The notes beneath the pieces are model-generated. The model did not search any database. It was not told the origin of the DNA and saw only the letters and a list, made by a program, of their open reading frames with translations. This document shows, in pieces, positions 59,100 to 64,000 of a stretch of 64,000 nucleotides of DNA. Position 1 is the stretch's first letter. Every line of letters begins with the position of its first letter. The translations under genes and the position numbers were made by a program. This DNA comes from HGM13006 sp900757695 (GTDB taxonomy: Bacteria; Bacillota; Clostridia; Oscillospirales; Oscillospiraceae): assembly GCA_959607825.1 (NCBI GenBank), contig CAUHNW010000006.1:1-64000 (forward strand), given 5' to 3'.

Positions 59100-61222
59100 G
59101 GTTTTTCCTCCTTCCTGATACTGCACCGGATGCAGCGATAGCCCGGGAACCCGGAATAGGGATCCCGATGGTCATAGCTGAGAAGGCTGTTGGCGTCCGC
59201 CTCCCGGTAGCCGTGGTACAGGCTCACCATTCCGGCAGGGATGATGTCCGTGAGGTTCGCCAGCACCGTGACCCTGCCATGGGCGGTTTCGATTGCAACG
59301 GAATCTCCCTGACATATGCCAAGGTGCTGGGCATCCACGGGATTCAGATCCGCCATGGGATCCGGCCGCAGGGATCGGGCGGAGGGACAGTCGTGAAGCC
59401 GGGAGTGGAGACCCCCGGGAATCCGAATGCCCGTAGAGAGGATCATGGGGTAGCGCTCCGGGTCTGCGTCATCCTCCGATGGCCGGTAGGTGGGCAGGGA
59501 ATCCAGCCCCGGTGCGCCCAGCTCCCGAATGATCTCCGAATCCAGCTCAAATTTTCCCGTGGGGGTCTGGAAGCCGTGCTGGCCCACGCCCACCATATGG
59601 AGTCCTGCGATCTTCTGAGGAAGCTCCGGGTGCTGCTTCAGGGCGTCCAAATCAATGGGCGTATTCCGCAGCATATGCCGGATACAGGTATCCCGATCGG
59701 ATTTCAGAAGCGCATCCTCCACGTCCAGCCGCCGTGCCAGCTCCAATATGATCTCATCATCCCGGCGGGATTCATACAGCGGCTGGATCACCGGGCTTGT
59801 ATATTGGGCAAAGCCCCCGCCAAAGACCTTGAATTCCCCACGTTCGTAGGAGGAGCAGGCGGGCAGCACAATATCTGCATATTTGGCGGAGTCCGTCAGG
59901 AACAGATCCGTATCTACAAAGAACTCGATTTTTTTCAGGGCCTGTTCCATCTCCGCTGCCCCGGGGAACATCCGAAAGTTCATTCCATGGGCATAGAGGG
60001 CCCGGAGGGGATAGGGCTTTCCGGTCAAAATAGCCCGGGGCAGGTCGCAGGCCTGCATCTCCCCAATAACCTTATGCCACAGGGGGAATCGATCACAGCC
60101 AATGGGAATTGGCCCGTCCTTGGGATACTTCTCTATGGAAAACTCCGGCTCCATGGTTTCAAAGCCGCCAATGGAGTGGGCATAGGTGAGATAGGTGGGG
60201 ATCATGCCGCCCACCCGGTCATAGCTGCCGGTGATGGCGGACAGCGCCATGACGGCCCGGTGGTTCTGCATGCCGTTTTTGAAGTGTACCAACGAGGCGT
60301 TGGAAGGGTTGATGGCAAGGGGCAGGTTTTCCCCCACCATTCGGGCCGCCAGACAGATCTCCTCCGGGGTAAGTCCCGTAATTTCGGCGGTCTTCTCCGG
60401 GGTAAACTGCTCCACATAGTCCCGGTAGGCTTCAAAGCCATGGACATTTTCCCGGATATAGTCCTGATCGATCCAACCATGCCGGATCAGCTCCCGCCCA
60501 AGCCCCAGCGCCAATGCTCCGTCTGTACCGGGCTTTACCCGCAGGTGCAGGTCGGCACTCTGGGAGGCCGGAGTGATCCGGGGATCGATGATAATGACCT
60601 TCATGCCCCGGCGGTGGTTGGCTTGAAGGCCCCCGTTCATCAGATAAGAGGAGATGCCCGGGTTGGCGCAAAAGCCCAGAAATACCCCTGCGTGGCCCAG
60701 ATCCGGCTGTACCATCTCCGCACCCGTGGCGCACTTCCATGACATAATGGTGGAGGTAAAGCAGGAGGAAGACTCACTGCCGTAGTTCACCGATCCATAG
60801 CTGTAGGCCAGCCGCTGCAAAAAGGGGCGATACCACTTTTCGTATCCGCAGTAGAAGGCAGTACTGGAGGCCCCGGACTCCCGCCGAATAGACAGCAGCT
60901 TTTCCGTGATCTCCTCCATGGCCTCGTCCCATGAGATGGGTTCAAATTCTCCTGCTCCTTTTTCGCCCACCCGGCGCAGGGGGGTACGGATGCGGTCCTT
61001 CCGATACACATAGTCCCGGCCGGAAAGGCCCCGGGCGCAGAGCTTCCCATGGTTGGTAGGGTGGGCATCTGTGCCCTCGAGCTTTATGATTTTTCCGTCC
61101 TTCACATAGCAGGTGACGCCGCAGTGAGGCCCCGGGGCACAGATATCGCAGAAGGTATTGTGCAGGGTAATGCCGGTGTCCTCTCCGGGCAGCTTCGCCT
61201 GAAGACGCTCTTTTGTGGTCAT
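59096..61222 (-). CDS. Molybdopterin-dependent oxidoreductase, catalytic subunit
   Basis: A 708-aa member of the DMSO-reductase superfamily. An N-terminal [4Fe-4S] site is formed by cysteines at 25, 28, 34 and/or 38, and 62 (CDICAPGPHC, LCARG). The probable molybdenum ligand is Cys154 in YGSESSSCFTS, as in thiosulfate/polysulfide-type enzymes. The C-terminal cofactor-binding domain (LNPVDAQHLGICQGDSV) is complete. There is no twin-arginine signal, so it is cytoplasmic, and no membrane-anchor gene is near. Substrate cannot be assigned. GGAGG precedes the ATG. Confidence 0.92.
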   Translation of the reverse strand: MTTKERLQAKLPGEDTGITLHNTFCDICAPGPHCGVTCYVKDGKIIKLEGTDAHPTNHGKLCARGLSGRDYVYRKDRIRTPLRRVGEKGAGEFEPISWDEAMEEITEKLLSIRRESGASSTAFYCGYEKWYRPFLQRLAYSYGSVNYGSESSSCFTSTIMSWKCATGAEMVQPDLGHAGVFLGFCANPGISSYLMNGGLQANHRRGMKVIIIDPRITPASQSADLHLRVKPGTDGALALGLGRELIRHGWIDQDYIRENVHGFEAYRDYVEQFTPEKTAEITGLTPEEICLAARMVGENLPLAINPSNASLVHFKNGMQNHRAVMALSAITGSYDRVGGMIPTYLTYAHSIGGFETMEPEFSIEKYPKDGPIPIGCDRFPLWHKVIGEMQACDLPRAILTGKPYPLRALYAHGMNFRMFPGAAEMEQALKKIEFFVDTDLFLTDSAKYADIVLPACSSYERGEFKVFGGGFAQYTSPVIQPLYESRRDDEIILELARRLDVEDALLKSDRDTCIRHMLRNTPIDLDALKQHPELPQKIAGLHMVGVGQHGFQTPTGKFELDSEIIRELGAPGLDSLPTYRPSEDDADPERYPMILSTGIRIPGGLHSRLHDCPSARSLRPDPMADLNPVDAQHLGICQGDSVAIETAHGRVTVLANLTDIIPAGMVSLYHGYREADANSLLSYDHRDPYSGFPGYRCIRCSIRKEEKP

Positions 61223-61254
61223 GATATTCCCTCCGATGGCGTTTTGGTACTCCT

Positions 61255-61283
61255 AGTATATCACCCAATGGGGGACAGTTCAA
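61255..61283 (-). promoter_or_regulatory. Promoter of the molybdopterin oxidoreductase operon
   Basis: Minus-strand -35 TTGAAC (61278-61283) and -10 TATACT (61255-61260) are spaced 17 bp. The -35 is immediately next to the sigK stop codon. Confidence 0.7.
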
Positions 61284-61284
61284 C

Positions 61285-62007
61285 CTATCGGTTTTGGGGG
61301 TGATCCTCCAAAATGCCGCCTTCTATGGGCTGTTCCATGGCATCCTTCAGCTTTTGCAGGGCCTTTTTTTCGATCCGGGACACATAGCTCCGGGAGATCC
61401 CCAGCTTTTCCGCCACCAGCCGCTGCTGAAGCGGATGGCCGTCTCCCAGCCCATAGCGCCAGAAGATGATCTGCTGCTCCCGGGGCGTTAGCACCTTGGG
61501 CAGCAGGGTGCGAAGCTTTTGGGTCTCACTGCGCAGATGGGTCTGCTGAAACAGGTCTTCATCGCTGGACAGGACATCCATGACGCTGAGGCTGGTGCCG
61601 TCCTGTCCGGTCTCGATGGCATCGGAGAGGCTGATATCTCCGGCACTTTTTCGCTGGGAGCGGAAGTACATGAGAATTTCATTCTGGATGCAGCGGCCCG
61701 CATAGGTGGCAAGCCTTGCGCCCTTGGTACTGTCGAAGGTAGAGATGGCCTTGATGAGGCCAATGGTGCCGATGGAGATCAGGTCATCCTGATCCGAGGC
61801 GGCGGCATAGTATTTTTTCAGGATATGGGCCACCAGACGGAGGTTCCGTTCCACCAGAATATTCCGGGCCTCCATATCCCCCTGGGCCCAGCGTTCCAGA
61901 TAAAACTGCTCCTCCTTTGCACTCAGGGGCTTGGGAAAACAGCCCCCGGGGGTGGTGAGCCGCAGGGAGTAGAGCAGGGTGTTGGCGGTCAGCAGCAGTG
62001 TGATCAT
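61285..62007 (-). CDS. sigK: RNA polymerase sporulation sigma factor SigK
   Basis: The late mother-cell sporulation sigma factor (240 aa). The short hydrophobic N-terminus (MITLLLTANTLLYSLRL) before FPKPLSAKEEQFYLERWAQGD is the pro-sequence that is cleaved to activate sigma-K in relatives. Region 2 is NLRLVAHILKKYY...DLISIGTIGLIKAISTF, and region 4 is KLGISRSYVSRIEKKALQKL. GAGGTG lies 6 bp before the ATG at 62007. The gene is uninterrupted; there is no skin-type element. Confidence 0.95.
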   Translation of the reverse strand: MITLLLTANTLLYSLRLTTPGGCFPKPLSAKEEQFYLERWAQGDMEARNILVERNLRLVAHILKKYYAAASDQDDLISIGTIGLIKAISTFDSTKGARLATYAGRCIQNEILMYFRSQRKSAGDISLSDAIETGQDGTSLSVMDVLSSDEDLFQQTHLRSETQKLRTLLPKVLTPREQQIIFWRYGLGDGHPLQQRLVAEKLGISRSYVSRIEKKALQKLKDAMEQPIEGGILEDHPQNR

Positions 62008-62142
62008 GGCATTCACCTCATAGGAGCATATGCACGCAGGCCCTGTCCTCTTGCGGATATTTGGAGCATCATTGTGAGTTTTCACCAAGGCGGCCCGGAA
62101 AACCGGGGGAAATATCTCTGCCGCCGGAGCGACGCTTCCCGG

Positions 62143-62171
62143 TTGCACAGAATGGCGTTCCGGAGTATAAT
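62143..62171 (+). promoter_or_regulatory. Promoter of the DUF5662-decarboxylase fusion gene
   Basis: The -35 TTGCAC (62143-62148) and -10 TATAAT (62166-62171) are spaced 17 bp, about 70 bp before the start codon. The rest of the gap 62008-62239 shows no gene. Confidence 0.75.
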
Positions 62172-62239
62172 GAGATGGGGTAGTTTTCATATCCCCGGAT
62201 TCTGCTTTCGGCAAGGCCGAAGCCACAGGAGGAATCTCC

Positions 62240-64000
62240 ATGAACGCCCTTGGGCACTTTAAGACCATTACGCACCATAAGCTTCTGGTGATGCAGTACT
62301 GCTTCCGGGTGGGGCTCATCCGGCAGGGGCTGATGCATGATATGAGCAAGTATTCCCCCACAGAGTTCCGTGTGGGGGCCAAGTATTATTCCGGCACCCG
62401 AAGCCCCAATGCCGCTGAGCGGGAAGAGCTGGGCTACTCTACCGCATGGCTCCATCACAAGGGCCGGAACAAGCACCATCTGGAATACTGGATCGACTAC
62501 GGCGGCCGTGACATGGTGCTCATGGGCCACCCCATGCCCACCCGCTATATGGTAGAGCTGTGTCTGGATCGGATTGCCGCCTGCCGGGTCTATCACGGAA
62601 AGAATTATACGGACCGGGATCCGCTGGACTACTTGGAGCACAGCCGGGATTCCCGGATGATGCACCCCCAGACCCAGGCACAGGTGGTGGAGATCCTCAA
62701 CATGCTGGCGGAAAAGGGGGAGAAGGAGACTCTCCGGTATATCCGAACGGTGGTGCTGAAGCATCCGGTAAAATGCTACCCCAATCTTCCGCCAAAGGAC
62801 GGAGCCCCCGGAGAAAAGGATCCCACCTTTGCCTCTGCCCCGCAGCTTCAGGCACTGGCCCGGGAGGCGGGTACGCCCTACTATCTCTACGATCAGAAGG
62901 GAATCATAGAAGCCTGCCAGACGGTACAGGCGGCCTTTGCATGGAACCCAGGCCACCGGCAGTTCTTTCCGGTGAAGGCAACGCCCACGGCCGGGATCCT
63001 GAAGCTCCTGCGGCAGCAGGGGCAGGGGGTGGTGTGCTCCTCGGCAGCAGAGCTGGAGCTGTGCCGCCGGTGCGGCTTTACCGGGGATGAGATCCTGTTT
63101 CTGCCCAATTTCCCCCGTCAGGAGGATCTGGAAAAGGCCCGTGAGGTGGGCTGTATGCCGGTGCTGGACGGGCCGGAGCTCATCGACCGCTTTGGGGCGC
63201 TGGGGCTGCTGGGAAATACGGTAGGGCTGCGGACCACCCCGGAGGAGATCTTCCGGTTTGGGCTTACAGAGGTTCAGACAGAGGGGATCAAGTTCGGCGT
63301 TCCGGTCTCTGCGCTGCCGGAAACCGTAGCCCGGCTCAAAGGGCTGGGTGTCAAGGCGGTGGGCCTCCACGCCTACCTCTCCGGCAACACCTTAGAGCAG
63401 GACTATTACCCGAAGCTTGCGGCCCTGCTCTGCAAAGCCGCAAAAAATGTAGAGGACATTCTTCCGGTATCTTACCTGAACATCTCCGGTGGCATCGGCA
63501 TCGGCTACCGGCCCGGGGAGCAGACACCGGATCTTATGGAGCTGGGCGCCGCTGTCCGGCAGGTGCTGGAAGCATATTATCCCGGCGGCACTGCCCCGGC
63601 CATCTATACGGAGCTGGGCCGCTATGTTACCGGCCCTCACGGCGTTCTGGTAACGAAGGTCACGGAGCTGAAACATGCCGGGCGAAACTACGCCGGGGTG
63701 GACGCCTCGGCCTCCGACCTGATGCGGCCCATGATGTACGGCGCCTACCATCATATCTCAATTGTTGGGAAGGAAGGCGCCAAAGAGCGCAGACAGTGGG
63801 ACGTTGTGGGTGCGGTCTGCGAGAACACCGATAAATTTGCCCAAAAGCGGATGCTGCCGGAGCCGGAGCTTGGAGACCTGATGGTGATCCACGATGCAGG
63901 CGCCCACGGCCACTCCATGGGCTACCAATACGGCGGAAGGCTCCGCTGCGGGGAATACCTGCTGACGGATCAGCAGGAGATCTTGCCGCTGCGCCGGAGA
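62240..64000 (+). CDS. DUF5662 domain fused to a diaminopimelate-decarboxylase-like PLP enzyme (partial)
   Basis: An open frame of 587 codons from ATG 62240 (AGGAGG 8 bp upstream) to the window end without a stop. Residues 1 to about 180 form a DUF5662 domain with putative metal-site motifs MHDMSKYSPTEF and WLHHKGRNKHHLEYW. From about 205 (AREAGTPYYLYD) it is a fold-type III PLP decarboxylase of the LysA kind: PLP lysine Lys246 in FPVKATP, then GLHAYLSGN, NISGGIGIGY, YTELGRYVTGP, GAVCENTDKF and DAGAHGHSMGY. The CENTD motif and the end fit diaminopimelate decarboxylase best. The last strands are cut off. Confidence 0.85.
   Translation, partial: MNALGHFKTITHHKLLVMQYCFRVGLIRQGLMHDMSKYSPTEFRVGAKYYSGTRSPNAAEREELGYSTAWLHHKGRNKHHLEYWIDYGGRDMVLMGHPMPTRYMVELCLDRIAACRVYHGKNYTDRDPLDYLEHSRDSRMMHPQTQAQVVEILNMLAEKGEKETLRYIRTVVLKHPVKCYPNLPPKDGAPGEKDPTFASAPQLQALAREAGTPYYLYDQKGIIEACQTVQAAFAWNPGHRQFFPVKATPTAGILKLLRQQGQGVVCSSAAELELCRRCGFTGDEILFLPNFPRQEDLEKAREVGCMPVLDGPELIDRFGALGLLGNTVGLRTTPEEIFRFGLTEVQTEGIKFGVPVSALPETVARLKGLGVKAVGLHAYLSGNTLEQDYYPKLAALLCKAAKNVEDILPVSYLNISGGIGIGYRPGEQTPDLMELGAAVRQVLEAYYPGGTAPAIYTELGRYVTGPHGVLVTKVTELKHAGRNYAGVDASASDLMRPMMYGAYHHISIVGKEGAKERRQWDVVGAVCENTDKFAQKRMLPEPELGDLMVIHDAGAHGHSMGYQYGGRLRCGEYLLTDQQEILPLRRR

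Noticed and set aside
1..64000. Prophage, integrative element or defence island
   Set aside because: No integrase, transposase, phage structural gene, restriction or toxin gene could be recognised, and base composition appears even.

Overview
The window looks like a chromosomal segment from a GC-rich, spore-forming member of the class Clostridia, most like Oscillospiraceae relatives. The reasons are the sporulation genes spoIIR and sigK, a V-type (not F-type) ATPase operon, the AddAB recombination nuclease, a BmpA-type nucleoside ABC transporter, 2-hydroxyacyl-CoA dehydratase activase proteins, and T-box and SAM-I leaders. Family placement is inference from gene content. I see no rRNA, prophage, transposase, CRISPR array or plasmid function. 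Almost all of the sequence is ordinary core chromosome; the unusual parts are intergenic.

Layout. 1-12.3 kb: tRNA-Pro, pyroglutamyl peptidase, a metal-efflux pair under an ArsR-type operator, azlCD with a divergent LysR gene, a Sel1-repeat gene, tRNA-Leu followed by a tandem array of terminator hairpins, rsmE, a palindromic intergenic element with a 38-bp tandem array, and a two-gene activase/dehydratase-like operon. 12.3-23 kb: a CapA-like membrane protein, a DUF378 protein, and the nine-gene V-ATPase operon (order G/H-C-I-K-F-E-A-B-D) read leftward from a promoter near 22,990. 23-37.8 kb, all rightward: Lrp regulator and aminotransferase, DUF1015 and ispE, spoIIR, addB-addA-HAD phosphatase, then dusB, an ECF sigma factor and its anti-sigma factor. 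37.9-45.5 kb, leftward: the nucleoside importer (binding lipoprotein, ATPase, two permeases), cytidine deaminase and a VanW-family protein. 45.8-52.4 kb, rightward: LTA-synthase-like sulfatase, zinc-ribbon/DUF4234 and DUF2752 membrane proteins, T-box-controlled tyrS, and a GntR-controlled ABC transporter. 52.4-64 kb: adenosylhomocysteinase, a rhomboid-like protein with a zinc-finger tail, a ComEC-like MBL lipoprotein, SAM-I-riboswitch-controlled metK, a D-2-hydroxyacid dehydrogenase, a DnaQ-type exonuclease, a molybdopterin oxidoreductase with its ferredoxin subunit, sigK, and a DUF5662-decarboxylase fusion cut by the window end.

How genes work together. metK and ahcY form part of the methyl cycle. 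The Bmp importer and cytidine deaminase form a nucleoside salvage module. AddA and AddB form one enzyme. The ECF sigma and its zinc-finger partner form a signalling pair. The V-ATPase subunits form one ion-pumping complex.

The most interesting signals are: (1) a family of roughly 160-bp near-perfect palindromes with AGGCAAYACCGC-like ends that lie against stop codons (7696-7857, 50252-50415, remnants near 3228-3267 and 52354), one of which has spawned a 38-bp tandem array; (2) a 164/165-bp tandem repeat after tRNA-Leu in which three terminator hairpins keep their pairing through compensatory changes; (3) the DUF5662-LysA-like fusion; (4) spoIIR starting directly on the T-tract of an upstream terminator. 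All calls come from reading the sequence; no database search was run.
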